From JBFWRK01 sp050248955 (GTDB lineage Bacteria > Actinomycetota > Acidimicrobiia > Acidimicrobiales > Ilumatobacteraceae): 64,000 nucleotides of DNA. Where the stretch lies: NCBI GenBank assembly GCA_050248955.1, contig JBFWRK010000010.1, forward strand, positions 62,001 to 126,000, read 5' to 3'. Each line of letters opens with the position of its first letter. The stretch's first letter is position 1. Position numbers and translations under genes: made by a program. Below are positions 47,382-56,217 of the stretch, one piece after another. Under the pieces are notes generated by a model. The model saw only the letters and a program-made list of their open reading frames with translations. It was not told where the DNA came from and ran no database searches.

Positions 47382-48371
47382 ATGGACGCGTGGATCCTCG
47401 ACGAATCGCCCGGGAGCTATCGATGGGGGAGCATCGAGCCACCCGTGCTGACGGCATCCGACGTACGGATCAAGGTCGTCACGAGTGCGCTCAACCACAT
47501 GGACCTGTGGGTGACGCGGGGTCTGCCGAAGCCGCCGTTGCCACACGTGCCGGGTTGCGATGTGGCGGGCATCGTCGATGCCGTCGGGTCCGACGTGACG
47601 CACGTGCAGCCCGGCGACGAGGTCGTCGTCAACCCAGGCGTCTCGCCGATCGCCGACATCGTCGCGCTCGGGAACGACAGCCCGATGGGGGACGGCTTCA
47701 TGATCTACGGCGAGCACCGCTGGGGTGGCCACGCGACGATCGCCGTGGCGCCCGGTCGAAACGTCGTCGCCCGCCCGGCGAGCCGGACGTGGGAGGAGAG
47801 CGCGGCCTACCCACTGGCGTACCTGACGGCGTATCGGATGCTGCGCCGAGCACGGCTGCAGGCGGGGGAGACGCTGCTCGTCGTCGGCATCGGCTCCGGT
47901 GTGTCCTGCGCCGCGCTCGCCCTGGCGCGGCACATGGGCGCGACGGTGATCGCCACGAGCCGCAGTGCGGCGAAGCGGCACGAGGCGGTCGCGATGGGCG
48001 CCGTCGCCGCCTACGACTCTGCTGACGCGACGTGGCCCGTGCAGGTCGATGTCGTGGTCGAGAGCGTCGGGCCGGCGACCTGGGAGCAGTCGGTCCGCGC
48101 GCTGAAGCCGGGCGGACGGCTGGTCGTGTGCGGCGGGACGAGCGGCCCCAAGGTCCAGCTCAACCTGCCCCGCTTGTTCTTCAAGCAGATCGAGATCATC
48201 GGCTCGACGATGGGCAGCTACGAGGAGTTCGCGGCCGTCACCCGGTTGGTCGACCAAGGCGTCGCGGTCCGCGTGGACGAGGTCTTCGAGCTGCGCGACT
48301 ACGAAGCCGCGCTCGCGCGGCTCGAGCACGGTGACCAGCTGGGCAAGATCGTGCTCCGCCACCCCGAGTAG
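47382..48371 (+). CDS. MDR-family alcohol dehydrogenase/quinone reductase
   Basis: A 329-residue medium-chain dehydrogenase/reductase. The GroES-like domain has NHMDLWVTRGL and HVPGCDVAGIVDAVGSDV, and the NAD(P) Rossmann motif is LVVGIGSGVSCAALALA, a variant of GxGxxG. The four-cysteine structural zinc loop of true zinc dehydrogenases is missing, so a quinone or enoyl reductase is more likely. The ATG follows TAGCGT (47369-47374) by seven bases. Its TAG stop is part of the next gene's -10. Confidence 0.88.
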   Translation: MDAWILDESPGSYRWGSIEPPVLTASDVRIKVVTSALNHMDLWVTRGLPKPPLPHVPGCDVAGIVDAVGSDVTHVQPGDEVVVNPGVSPIADIVALGNDSPMGDGFMIYGEHRWGGHATIAVAPGRNVVARPASRTWEESAAYPLAYLTAYRMLRRARLQAGETLLVVGIGSGVSCAALALARHMGATVIATSRSAAKRHEAVAMGAVAAYDSADATWPVQVDVVVESVGPATWEQSVRALKPGGRLVVCGGTSGPKVQLNLPRLFFKQIEIIGSTMGSYEEFAAVTRLVDQGVAVRVDEVFELRDYEAALARLEHGDQLGKIVLRHPE

Positions 48372-48374
48372 GTT
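48369..48374 (+). promoter_or_regulatory. -10 hexamer TAGGTT overlapping the MDR stop codon
   Basis: TAG at 48369-48371 stops the reductase gene; the hexamer ends seven bases before the M20 ATG. Confidence 0.6.
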
Positions 48375-48381
48375 CGGCCCG

Positions 48382-49578
48382 ATGGACGTCGCCGCGTTGA
48401 AGCAGGCGGTCTGTGACGAGGTCGATCGGCTGGCACCCGTGCTGCTCGACGTCGCGCACCGCATCCACGACCGCCCCGAGCTCGCGTTCGAGGAGCACTT
48501 CGCGCACGAGCTGCTCACCGATGCGATCGAGCAGCAGGGCCACTCGCCCGTGCGCGGCGTCTACGACGTGTCGACCGCGTTCGCTGCCGAGGCCGGCACC
48601 AGCGGGCCGCGCGTCGCCGTGCTCTGCGAGTACGACGCGCTGCCCGAGATCGGGCACGCATGCGGGCACAACGTGATCGCGGCAGCAGGGCTCGGCGCCG
48701 GACTGGCAGCTGCTGCTGTGGCGGAGCGCGCCGGAGGGCGGATCTTCATCATCGGCACGCCGGCCGAGGAGGGCGGTGGCGGCAAGATCGTCATGGCTCG
48801 TCATGGTGCCTTCGACGGGCTCGACGCGGCGATGATGGTCCATCCCGCCGACGCCGATCTGATCCACATGGACGCGATCGCGATCCAGCAGCTCGAAGTC
48901 GCGTTCCACGGGCGCGCCGCACACGCCGCGGCGGCGCCGCACGAGGGCCGCAACGCGCTCGATGCAGCAGTGCTCGGCTACATGAACATCGCCGCGCTGC
49001 GCCAGCACATCCTGCCGACCGAGCGGATCCACGGCATCTTCACGAAGGGAGGCGACAAGCCGAACATCGTGCCGAAGGAAGCGGCCATGCAGTGGTACGT
49101 CCGCTCGCCGACGAGCACGAGCCTGCAGCCGTTGAAGCACCGGGTCCTCGCCTGCCTCGAGGGCAGCGCACACGCGTGCGGTTGCACGATGTCGAGCGAG
49201 TGGGACGACTTCCCCTACGCGGACATGCGCGACAACGGCCCGCTGGTCGCGTCCTACGCCGCGAACGCGGCGCAGATCGGTCGTGTCGTCGCCGATCCCG
49301 ATCAGCTCGGGCGTCACGTCGTCGGCTCGACCGACATGGGCAACGTGAGCTACCTCGTACCGTCGATCCACCCGATGGTCCAGGTCGCGCCGGCGGGCGT
49401 GCCGATCCACACGCCCGAGTTCGCCACGTGGGCGCGTCGCGAAGAAGGCGACCGCGCGGTGCTCGACGGAGCAAAGGCGATGGCGATGACGGCCGTCGAC
49501 CTCTGGTCCGACGCGCAGCTCCGCGAGTCGGTCGCGGCGGCGTTCGCGACGGTGGGCCCCGACCGCAGCGTGATCTGA
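48382..49578 (+). CDS. M20 family amidohydrolase (M20D, ACY1L2/AbgB-like)
   Basis: A 398-residue zinc amidohydrolase or aminoacylase. Metal-site motifs are GHACGHNVIAAAGLG, GTPAEEGGGGK with the catalytic Glu, and a C-terminal HTPEF. AFHGRAAHAAAAPHEGRNALDA marks the dimerisation domain. M20D members deacylate amino acids or small dipeptides (for example aminobenzoyl-glutamate). It is not ArgE-like enough to assign the missing acetylornithine step. Leaderless from TAGGTT seven bases upstream. Confidence 0.88.
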   Translation: MDVAALKQAVCDEVDRLAPVLLDVAHRIHDRPELAFEEHFAHELLTDAIEQQGHSPVRGVYDVSTAFAAEAGTSGPRVAVLCEYDALPEIGHACGHNVIAAAGLGAGLAAAAVAERAGGRIFIIGTPAEEGGGGKIVMARHGAFDGLDAAMMVHPADADLIHMDAIAIQQLEVAFHGRAAHAAAAPHEGRNALDAAVLGYMNIAALRQHILPTERIHGIFTKGGDKPNIVPKEAAMQWYVRSPTSTSLQPLKHRVLACLEGSAHACGCTMSSEWDDFPYADMRDNGPLVASYAANAAQIGRVVADPDQLGRHVVGSTDMGNVSYLVPSIHPMVQVAPAGVPIHTPEFATWARREEGDRAVLDGAKAMAMTAVDLWSDAQLRESVAAAFATVGPDRSVI

Positions 49579-49653
49579 AGGTTGCGAAGCACCTGATCAG
49601 CAGTGTCGGTTGGTCCCCTCGGCGGGAGCACCTCGCCGTTACGCTCTGCCCCC

Positions 49654-51255
49654 GTGACCGTGTACGTCCCCGAGGAGTTCACGGCCGAGGAATCTGACGT
49701 CCTCAGGCGGTACTTCACCAATCTCGACGGTCCTGTCTTCGCGCTCGTCAACCTGCCCGAGGTCGTGAAGGGCGCGCTCTTCGCCCGTTACAGCCGCAGC
49801 CCGAAGAGCCTGCGCCGGCTGTTCCTCGACGAGTTCGTGGGCGAGCTCGACATCGCCGGCGACCAGGGGCTCGACGCCACGGTCGGCCTCGCGCGGGCCG
49901 AGGACCTCTACGAGAAGGTGTTCGTCGAGTACGGCGACGACTCGGTGGCGCAGCTCGGCGGTGTCCACCTCGCCTGTGAGCAGGCCTCGAACGTGCTGAC
50001 CAAGATCCTCGAGTGGGGGCGGTTGCTCAGCTACCTCGAGCAGAGCACGCGATACATCGCGTACGACGCCCGTCTCGGGGGGCGCTACCGGTACTTCCGC
50101 GATCCACACGTGCTCTCCTCGCGCTTCGGCACGCGCTACGTCGGCGACATGGACCGGATGTTCGACACGTACAGCCTGCTCGTCCAACTCGTCACCGATC
50201 ACGTCCGGACCACGGTGCCGAAGCAGGGCGGCGATTCCGACTTCGTCTACCGGCAGGCGACGCGGGCCAAGGCGCTCGACGCGGTGCGCGGCGTCCTCCC
50301 GGCGGCATCGCTGTCGAACGTCGGCATCTACGGCAGCGGTCAGGGCTTCGAGGCGCTGCTGCTGCGGATGCGATCGCATTCGCTGCCCGAAGCGCGCGAG
50401 TACGCGGCGTTGATGCTCCCCGAGCTGCGCAAGGTCATCCCCAGCTTCCTGCGCCGCGTCGACGTGCCGGAGCGAGGTGGCGCCTGGAGCGACTACCTCG
50501 CCTCCACCCGCACGGCCACGGCCGAGGTCGTCGACCGGCTGTTCGGCGGCACGCCGGTGGACCCGGCGCCAGTCGTCCGCCTGCTCGACTGGGATCCGGA
50601 TGCCGAGGACAAGCTCCTCGCGGCGATCTGCTACGCACACTCGTCGATGGGCGAGGAGCAGTTGCTCGCCGAGGTCCGCCGACTCTCCGCCGAGGACCGC
50701 ATGGCGCTCGTGCGCGCCTACGTCGGCGAGCGCAAGAACCGCCGGCACAAGCCGGGGCGAGCGTTCGAACGCGTCGACTACCGGTTCGACGTGCTCTCCG
50801 ACTACGGCGCCTTCCGTGACCTGCAACGTCACCGCCTCCTGACCATCGAGTGGCAGCGGCTCACGCCGCACCACGGCTACATCCGCCCGGACCTGCTCGA
50901 CGAGGCCGGTCAACGGCACCTCTTCGACGAGGCGATGGACCGTTCGTCGTCGTTGTTCGACGCACTGCACCCGGAGTTCCCCGAGCAGGCGCCCTACGCC
51001 GTGGCGATGGCCTACCGGTTGCGCTACGTGATGCAGTTCAACGCCCGCGAGGCGATGCACCTGCTCGAGCTGCGATCGTCGCCGCAGGGGCACCCGTCGT
51101 ACCGGCGGATCGCTCTCGAGATGCACCGCCTCATCGCCGAACAGGCCGGCCACCACGCCGTCGCGGCGGCGATGACCCACATGACGACCGAGGCCCCCGA
51201 GCTGGAACGACTCGAGTCGGAACGACGGGCGGAAGTGCGGCGCCTGGGGCACTGA
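49654..51255 (+). CDS. tandem ThyX-domain protein
   Basis: A 533-residue protein of two ThyX-like halves. ThyX is the flavin-dependent thymidylate synthase with signature RHRxxSxxExSxRY. The N-terminal half keeps the second part in GRLLSYLEQSTRY (122-134) but has WG where RH should be. The C-terminal half keeps RHR (392-394) but has TxEWQRLTP where S-E-S-R-Y should be; NAREAMHLLELR near 462 also fits ThyX. So each half retains what the other lost. It may be a pseudo-dimeric flavoenzyme; activity as thymidylate synthase is uncertain. GTG start from TACGCT (49640-49645), eight bases upstream. Confidence 0.85.
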   Translation: MTVYVPEEFTAEESDVLRRYFTNLDGPVFALVNLPEVVKGALFARYSRSPKSLRRLFLDEFVGELDIAGDQGLDATVGLARAEDLYEKVFVEYGDDSVAQLGGVHLACEQASNVLTKILEWGRLLSYLEQSTRYIAYDARLGGRYRYFRDPHVLSSRFGTRYVGDMDRMFDTYSLLVQLVTDHVRTTVPKQGGDSDFVYRQATRAKALDAVRGVLPAASLSNVGIYGSGQGFEALLLRMRSHSLPEAREYAALMLPELRKVIPSFLRRVDVPERGGAWSDYLASTRTATAEVVDRLFGGTPVDPAPVVRLLDWDPDAEDKLLAAICYAHSSMGEEQLLAEVRRLSAEDRMALVRAYVGERKNRRHKPGRAFERVDYRFDVLSDYGAFRDLQRHRLLTIEWQRLTPHHGYIRPDLLDEAGQRHLFDEAMDRSSSLFDALHPEFPEQAPYAVAMAYRLRYVMQFNAREAMHLLELRSSPQGHPSYRRIALEMHRLIAEQAGHHAVAAAMTHMTTEAPELERLESERRAEVRRLGH

Positions 51256-51313
51256 CCGGGTCCGCGTGACTGGTGTCACAGAGCCCGCGACCAGCGCCAG
51301 CGTTGCTGCGCCG

Positions 51314-51319
51314 TATGAT
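51314..51319 (+). promoter_or_regulatory. -10 hexamer TATGAT before the DUF4193-like gene
   Basis: Placed 40 bases before the ATG, giving a short leader with purine-rich GAGAGAGCGAGA. Good match to the consensus TATAAT. Confidence 0.55.
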
Positions 51320-51359
51320 CCCGCGCCGCGCCCCCGCCCCATGAGAGAGCGAGACCCCC

Positions 51360-51863
51360 ATGGCTGACGACGACGAGGTCACCGAAGAGGTCGACGAGGA
51401 GTTCGACGAAGCTCTGGTCGAGGAAGAGATCGATCCGGAGGAACTGGACGAAGACGCACTGGTCGAGACCGACGAGGAGTTCGAGGAGGACGACGCATTC
51501 GTCGCACTCGACGACGACGAAGCGGTCCCCGAGGACGATGAGGACGAGGACGAGGTGCCGGCGCCGCGCTCGGCTCCCGCCGCGCCCGCCGGCGAGGAGG
51601 AGGACGAGGACGAGGACATGCTCGCCCCGGACGACGTCGAGGCCGATCTCGACACGATCCTGAAGGATCGCCTCGTCACGGCCGAGGAGCAGAACGAAGA
51701 GGACGAAGAGGCGGCCGAGGTCGACGACCCACGCGCCGACCCGGGCGACCGCCTGCAGCCGAAGCGGTCGGACGAGCAGCTCTGCAGCCACTGCTTCCTG
51801 CTCGTGCGCGCCACCGCCCCGGCCTGCCCGATGGGCGACGACGACTGCCCGATCTTCCGCTGA
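51360..51863 (+). CDS. DUF4193-like acidic protein with Cys-rich C-terminus
   Basis: A 167-residue protein. The first 130 residues are more than half Asp/Glu. The C-terminal 35 residues, KRSDEQLCSHCFLLVRATAP then CPMGDDDCPIF, contain four cysteines and match the end of the actinobacterial DUF4193 family (CxxCFL). It is longer and more acidic than the usual roughly 100-residue family members. A four-Cys metal site is likely. Function unknown. Three short genes follow closely. Confidence 0.78.
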   Translation: MADDDEVTEEVDEEFDEALVEEEIDPEELDEDALVETDEEFEEDDAFVALDDDEAVPEDDEDEDEVPAPRSAPAAPAGEEEDEDEDMLAPDDVEADLDTILKDRLVTAEEQNEEDEEAAEVDDPRADPGDRLQPKRSDEQLCSHCFLLVRATAPACPMGDDDCPIFR

Positions 51864-51868
51864 TCCGC

Positions 51869-52474
51869 GTGCCGGCAGCTCCCTCACCCCTCGGTCGGCT
51901 GGTCGATGCGGCGTTCTTCGCGCCGATCGGGTTCGTCTGCCGGCTCCGTGAGCAGGTGCCGCAGCTCGCCGACGCCGGCCGTGAACGGCTCGAAGGTCAG
52001 GTGCGGCTCGCACGCATGATCGGCAAGCTGGCGGTGACCCAGGGTCGGCGCGAGCTCAACCGCCGGCTGGACGAGATGGCGGAACAGCGGCGACTCGCCG
52101 CGGAAGGCCCGATCATCGAGACGGTGACGACGCCGAAAGCGACCGAGGCGACGACCCGAGTGGCGACCCGGGTGGCCACCGAGCCGACCCGTGCGACCCG
52201 TACGACGCGGACGACCGCGACGGACGCGAGTGCCGCACCGTCGAGGCGTTCCTCACCGGACGGTCATCTGCACGCGGTCACCATGCCCTCCGGCCCGGCG
52301 CCCGACGCCGCGGCGCTCGCGATCAGCGACTACGACAGCTTGGCGGCGTCGCAGGTCGTCGCCCGGCTCGACGCGCTCGGTCCGGCCGAGCTCGCCGCGA
52401 TCGGCCGCTACGAGGCGGCGAAGCGCGGCCGGCGCACGATCCTGGGCAAGGTCCAACAGCTGCAGGCGCGGTGA
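51869..52474 (+). CDS. hypothetical protein with C-terminal helical domain (DUF8129-like)
   Basis: A 201-residue protein. The N-terminal 75 residues are helical and amphipathic (GRLVDAAFFAPIGFVCRLRE), a Thr/Arg-rich linker (ATRVATEPTRATRTTRTT) follows, and the end ISDYDSLAASQVVARLDAL with GRYEAAKRGRRTIL resembles a short helical domain found at the end of actinobacterial lipid-droplet and membrane-associated proteins. The GTG is five bases after the previous stop. Function unknown. Confidence 0.65.
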   Translation: MPAAPSPLGRLVDAAFFAPIGFVCRLREQVPQLADAGRERLEGQVRLARMIGKLAVTQGRRELNRRLDEMAEQRRLAAEGPIIETVTTPKATEATTRVATRVATEPTRATRTTRTTATDASAAPSRRSSPDGHLHAVTMPSGPAPDAAALAISDYDSLAASQVVARLDALGPAELAAIGRYEAAKRGRRTILGKVQQLQAR

Positions 52475-52923
52475 TGGACGTCGCCGCCCGGCTCGCCCGA
52501 TCGAGCGATGCCCCCGCGATCGCCACGCTCGAGGCAGATGCCCGCCTGAGCCTCGCCGAGCAGCGCGGCGGACCAGAGAGGCTCGCCGGGTGCACGCCGG
52601 GCGACGCCGCGGCGTGGGCGCAACGAGCGGACGATCCGGATTGGCACGTGGTGGTCGGCACGCTCGACGACGTCGTGGTGGCCTACGCCGCAGCTCGCAC
52701 CCGCCACGAGGTTGCGACCGTGACGCAGCTGTACGTGGAGCCCGGAGCGCGTGACGTCGGCATCGGCGAGGCGCTGATCGAGGAGCTGCTCGCGTGGGCA
52801 CCGACCACCGGGGCGAAGGCGCTGGAGGCCACCGCGCTGCCGGGCGACCGCCAGACGAAGAACCTGTTCGAGCGCTTCGGCATGAAGGCCAGGGCGATCA
52901 CGGTCTCCCGCCGTCTCGGTTGA
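52474..52923 (+). CDS. GNAT family N-acetyltransferase
   Basis: A 149-residue protein with the acetyl-CoA site VTQLYVEPGARDVGIGEALIEELL (R/Q-x2-G-x-G/A seen as RDVGIGEA). The closing KNLFERFGMKARAITVSRRL is typical. The acceptor is unknown. ATG overlaps the previous stop; a GTG three bases upstream is equally possible. Confidence 0.85.
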   Translation: MDVAARLARSSDAPAIATLEADARLSLAEQRGGPERLAGCTPGDAAAWAQRADDPDWHVVVGTLDDVVVAYAAARTRHEVATVTQLYVEPGARDVGIGEALIEELLAWAPTTGAKALEATALPGDRQTKNLFERFGMKARAITVSRRLG

Positions 52924-52933
52924 CCGATCCCCG

Positions 52934-53344
52934 ATGTCGTCGCCGCATCCCGAGCTGTGTGTCGGCGCCGTCGTGGTGCACCGCGGCGAGCTGCTCCTCG
53001 TCCAGCGCGGCAGGGGAGCGGGGCAGGGGTCGTGGAGCATTCCCGGCGGCAGGGTGGAGCTGGGTGAGACGCTCGATGCCGCCGTCCGCCGCGAGCTCCG
53101 GGAGGAGACCGGGCTGGAGGCGGTCGACGTCGCCCATCTCGGCTTCGTCGAGCGCATCGACGAGACGTGGCACTTCGTGATCCACGACTTCCTCGTCTCG
53201 GTCGAGGGCACGGAGGAGGCGAACGCCGGAGACGATGCAGCTGCGCTCGCGTGGGTGCCCTTGGCCGAGCTAGCGACGAGGCCGGGCGTGGTGCCCGGCC
53301 TCGTCGAGTTCCTCGCGGACTGTGGCGTCCTCGGAGGTCAGTGA
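52934..53344 (+). CDS. Nudix hydrolase (MutT-like)
   Basis: A 136-residue protein with a full Nudix box, GGRVELGETLDAAVRRELREE plus TGLE, at about 37-60 and the preceding SWSIPG. Candidate substrates are oxidised or excess nucleoside triphosphates. It is ten bases after the acetyltransferase gene. Its stop overlaps the stop of the convergent enoyl-CoA hydratase by seven bases (53338-53344). Confidence 0.9.
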   Translation: MSSPHPELCVGAVVVHRGELLLVQRGRGAGQGSWSIPGGRVELGETLDAAVRRELREETGLEAVDVAHLGFVERIDETWHFVIHDFLVSVEGTEEANAGDDAAALAWVPLAELATRPGVVPGLVEFLADCGVLGGQ

Positions 53345-54123
53345 CCCTTCCACTGCGGGGTGCGCTTCTCGATGAACGCGGTGAGCCCCTCCTTGGTGTC
53401 CTCCGACTGCAAGACCTTCGCGAACTCGTCGTTCGTGAGCTTCTTGAGCGTCTCGTCGTCTTCGTAGGCGGCTGCCAGGACGACCTTGCGGCTCGCCCAG
53501 ACGGCGAGCGGAGCAGACGCAGTGATCTGCTCGGCGAGGCGGAGCGCTTCCGCCACGGCTTCGCCCGGCGCGACCAGTCGGGAGACGAGGCCCAACTGGT
53601 AGGCGCGCTCGGCCGGGATCGGCTCGCCGGTGAGGATCGCCTCCATCGCCGCGGCCTGCCCGATCGCGCGCGGGAGGCGGAACAGTCCGCCGGCACCGGC
53701 GATGAGGTTGCGCTTCACCTCCGCGAGCCCGAACGCCGAGCGGGTGGTGGCAACGACGAGGTCGGCGGCGAGCACGATCTCGCAGCCACCAGCGGTCGCG
53801 AGGCCGTCGACGGCGACGATCACCGGCTTGCGTCGGTCGCGGTAGACGAACCCGCCGAAGCCGCCGCGCGCCGTGGCGAGTGCCGCCGCGTTGCCGGAGT
53901 TGATCGCCTTCAGATCGGCGCCGGCACAGAAGACCGGTCGCTCCTGACCCTCCGTGTTGGCACGGATGATGCCGACCCAGACCTCCGGGTCGTCCTCCAT
54001 GCGGTCGATCGCCGCCTCGACGCCGGTGGCGACGTCGCCGTTCACGGCGTTGCGGGCATCAGGACGGTTGAGGGTGATCAGGGCGACGCGGCCCTGCACC
54101 TCGTAGAGCACGATGTCGGACAT
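53338..54123 (-). CDS. enoyl-CoA hydratase/isomerase family protein
   Basis: A 261-residue crotonase-fold protein. The oxyanion-hole segments are FCAGADLKAINSG and the region GLATAGGCEIVLAADLVVA. The catalytic Glu positions are less clear: AGGCE and AEVKRNLIAGAGG supply acidic candidates. Probably acts in fatty-acid beta-oxidation. The ATG has TAGGAT (plus-strand 54131-54136) seven bases upstream on the minus strand, so leaderless. Confidence 0.9.
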   Translation of the reverse strand: MSDIVLYEVQGRVALITLNRPDARNAVNGDVATGVEAAIDRMEDDPEVWVGIIRANTEGQERPVFCAGADLKAINSGNAAALATARGGFGGFVYRDRRKPVIVAVDGLATAGGCEIVLAADLVVATTRSAFGLAEVKRNLIAGAGGLFRLPRAIGQAAAMEAILTGEPIPAERAYQLGLVSRLVAPGEAVAEALRLAEQITASAPLAVWASRKVVLAAAYEDDETLKKLTNDEFAKVLQSEDTKEGLTAFIEKRTPQWKGH

Positions 54124-54170
54124 CCGCGGGATCCTACGAGTGAGGTCGCGTCGTCACCGAACCGGTGATG

Positions 54171-56111
54171 TCACTCCGCGTCGTCGCCGGGCTGATCCTC
54201 GGCGGGCGGCGCTTCGTTCGCGGGACCGTCAGCAGACAGCTCGGCCGATGGCGCTTGCGGGACGTGCTCTGCCGAGGCCGCCTCGGTCGGGGCCGTCGTC
54301 TGCGCGGTCTCGGCGACAGCCGGCTCGCTCGCGACCGGCTCCGTAGCTGTCAGCTCTGCCGCAACGGGTTCGGTCGCGGCCGGCTCGGTCGCGGCCGGCT
54401 CGGTCGCGGCCGGCTCGGTCGCGGCCGACTCCGTGGCGGTCGGCTCTGCTGCGACCGGTTCGGTTGCTGCCGGTTCGGTTGCTGCCGGCTCTGCTGCGGT
54501 CGGCTCTGCCGCAACGGGTTCGGTCGCGGCCGGCTCGGTCGCGGTCGGCTCTGTCGCGACCGATTCGGTCGCTGTCGGCTCTGCTGCGGCGGGCTCCGTC
54601 ACGGCCGTTTCCGTCGTGGTCGGCTCCGTCGTGGTCGGTTCAGCCGCAATGGTGGCCTCGTCAGCGGCAGGTGCAGCGGTGGTCTCCGCGGCCGCTTCCT
54701 TTGGCTGCTGCGCTGCCTGCTTCGGTGGCCGACCGGACGGTGAGCCGGCTGGCCGCGGCGGGCGTTGCCCACCTCCGCCAGCGCCAGCAGCGCCACCACC
54801 GGCGCCGGCGCCGCTGCCGGGCTTGCGCTCCGGCTTGCGCGGCGCACGCTGCGGCTTCGGCATCGGCGCGCCCGGCGCCGGCGTGATGCCGAACACTGCG
54901 GCGATCTGGGGGACGAGTGGCGCGAGACGAGTGACCGTGACCGTGAGCTCGTCGCTGCTCGTGGTCGGTGGGGCCGCCGGCGTCACGTGGGTGCGCACCG
55001 GCGAGAACGCCACGGCCTCGAGCACCGCCGACCAGCGATCGGCAGTGGCATCCGTCGTCAACGACGCGGTTGCCGCGTCGGCGAGTTGCTGCGCCAGGTC
55101 GGCAGGGAAGCGCATGCCCGCCTTCGGCGGCTCCGAGGAGAGCTTGAGCGCGCGGATCACCCGACCGACACCGAGCGCCAGCCCGATGTCCTCGAGCCAC
55201 TCCTGCGATGCCTTCTCCTGCTTGGTGACGAGCGCCGCCTTCAACTCGTTGGCCAGCTCGCGGGCGGCCTCGTCGCGGGTGACCATCGGGTCGTCGGCTG
55301 CGGCCACGACGGACCGCAGATCGCGCAGATCGAGCTCGTCGAGGTCGGCCTTCGCCGCGTCCGCACGGTCGAGCCACTCAGCGACGCGCAGGCGCGGGAG
55401 CAACTCCTCGGCCATCTTCAACAGCCCGGCCGCCGGAACCTCTTCCTTGCCCTCGGCGCGCAATGTCGCGTTCTGCTCGTTCACCGCTTGGCGAACAGCT
55501 GGGAGCCCACCCTGGAGCGCCTTCTCGGCGATCGCCCGCTGGGCCTCGGGTAGCTCGGTGAGCACGGCGCTGCGGTGCGCCTTGCCGGGCTTGAGCCGCT
55601 TCGGGCGCGGACGCTGCGGCAGCTCGGGCGGGGCCTCGAAGCGCGGTCGCTGCGGACGGTCCGGCCGATCGCGGCGTGGCCGGTCGGCACCTGAGGGAGC
55701 ACCGTCAGGACGGGGTCCGCGGCGATCGCTGTCGCTGCGCGGCCCGCGACGATCGTCGTCGCGACGGGGTCGGTCGGGACGATCCCGACGCGGCCGGTCA
55801 CCGCGGTCACCGCGGTCACCGCGCTCGCGCTTGGCGAGCGTCTGCATCACCGGCTCGAACGGACGGTCGGCCGGCAGCAGTTCGATCAGCGCGGGCTCCT
55901 TGCGAGTGCGTCCACCCGAGACGACCGAGAGGATGCTGATGCCCTCCAGCTCGAACTCGGCCTCGACCTTGAGCACGTCACCGACCTTGGGCGAGTCGGG
56001 GAGGACCGTCGCCTCCACCACGCCCTTCGGTTCGCGGGCGCCTGCGGCGCGCCAGGTCCAGGTACCATCCGGACGCGCGCTCGTCAGCTCGATCTCGATC
56101 CTGCGGGACAT
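54171..56111 (-). CDS. long disordered protein with DR-rich linker and TEPAA repeats
   Basis: A 646-residue protein I cannot assign. Residues 1-100 look folded (RIEIELTSARPDGTWTWRAAG, KVGDVLKVEAEFELEGISIL). About 110-185 are Arg/Asp/Pro repeats (RGDRGDRPRRDRPDRP). About 200-420 are helical (EAQRAIAEKALQGGLPAVRQ, DEAARELANELKAALV). After a GAGAGGG stretch, about 500-620 are TEPAA/TEPVAAE-type repeats. The ATG has TACGGT (plus 56120-56125) eight bases upstream on the minus strand. It is divergent from the gamma-carbonic-anhydrase gene, whose -10 is also TACGGT. The basic linker suggests nucleic-acid binding. Confidence 0.75.
   Translation of the reverse strand: MSRRIEIELTSARPDGTWTWRAAGAREPKGVVEATVLPDSPKVGDVLKVEAEFELEGISILSVVSGGRTRKEPALIELLPADRPFEPVMQTLAKRERGDRGDRGDRPRRDRPDRPRRDDDRRGPRSDSDRRGPRPDGAPSGADRPRRDRPDRPQRPRFEAPPELPQRPRPKRLKPGKAHRSAVLTELPEAQRAIAEKALQGGLPAVRQAVNEQNATLRAEGKEEVPAAGLLKMAEELLPRLRVAEWLDRADAAKADLDELDLRDLRSVVAAADDPMVTRDEAARELANELKAALVTKQEKASQEWLEDIGLALGVGRVIRALKLSSEPPKAGMRFPADLAQQLADAATASLTTDATADRWSAVLEAVAFSPVRTHVTPAAPPTTSSDELTVTVTRLAPLVPQIAAVFGITPAPGAPMPKPQRAPRKPERKPGSGAGAGGGAAGAGGGGQRPPRPAGSPSGRPPKQAAQQPKEAAAETTAAPAADEATIAAEPTTTEPTTTETAVTEPAAAEPTATESVATEPTATEPAATEPVAAEPTAAEPAATEPAATEPVAAEPTATESAATEPAATEPAATEPAATEPVAAELTATEPVASEPAVAETAQTTAPTEAASAEHVPQAPSAELSADGPANEAPPAEDQPGDDAE
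54340..54660 (-). repeat. TEPAA-coding low-complexity repeat
   Basis: More than 20 units of 15-18 bases built on GGCTCGGTCGCGGCC (plus-strand form), with identical runs near 54380-54420. It lies in the C-terminal third of the long disordered protein and is likely prone to length change. Confidence 0.85.
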
Positions 56112-56217
56112 GGCCGACAACCGTACCGGCCCGAGTGGTCCTGCTCCACGTCCGCGTCGAGATGGTCGCACCACGTGGGATGGCGGGGCGGCCTCGTCTC
56201 GTCGTACGGTTCGACCG

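Noticed and set aside
48382..49578. ArgE-type deacetylase replacing the missing argJ
   Set aside because: The enzyme matches the M20D aminoacylase group (HACGHN, GTPAEEGGGGK) rather than ArgE/DapE, and is far from the arg cluster.
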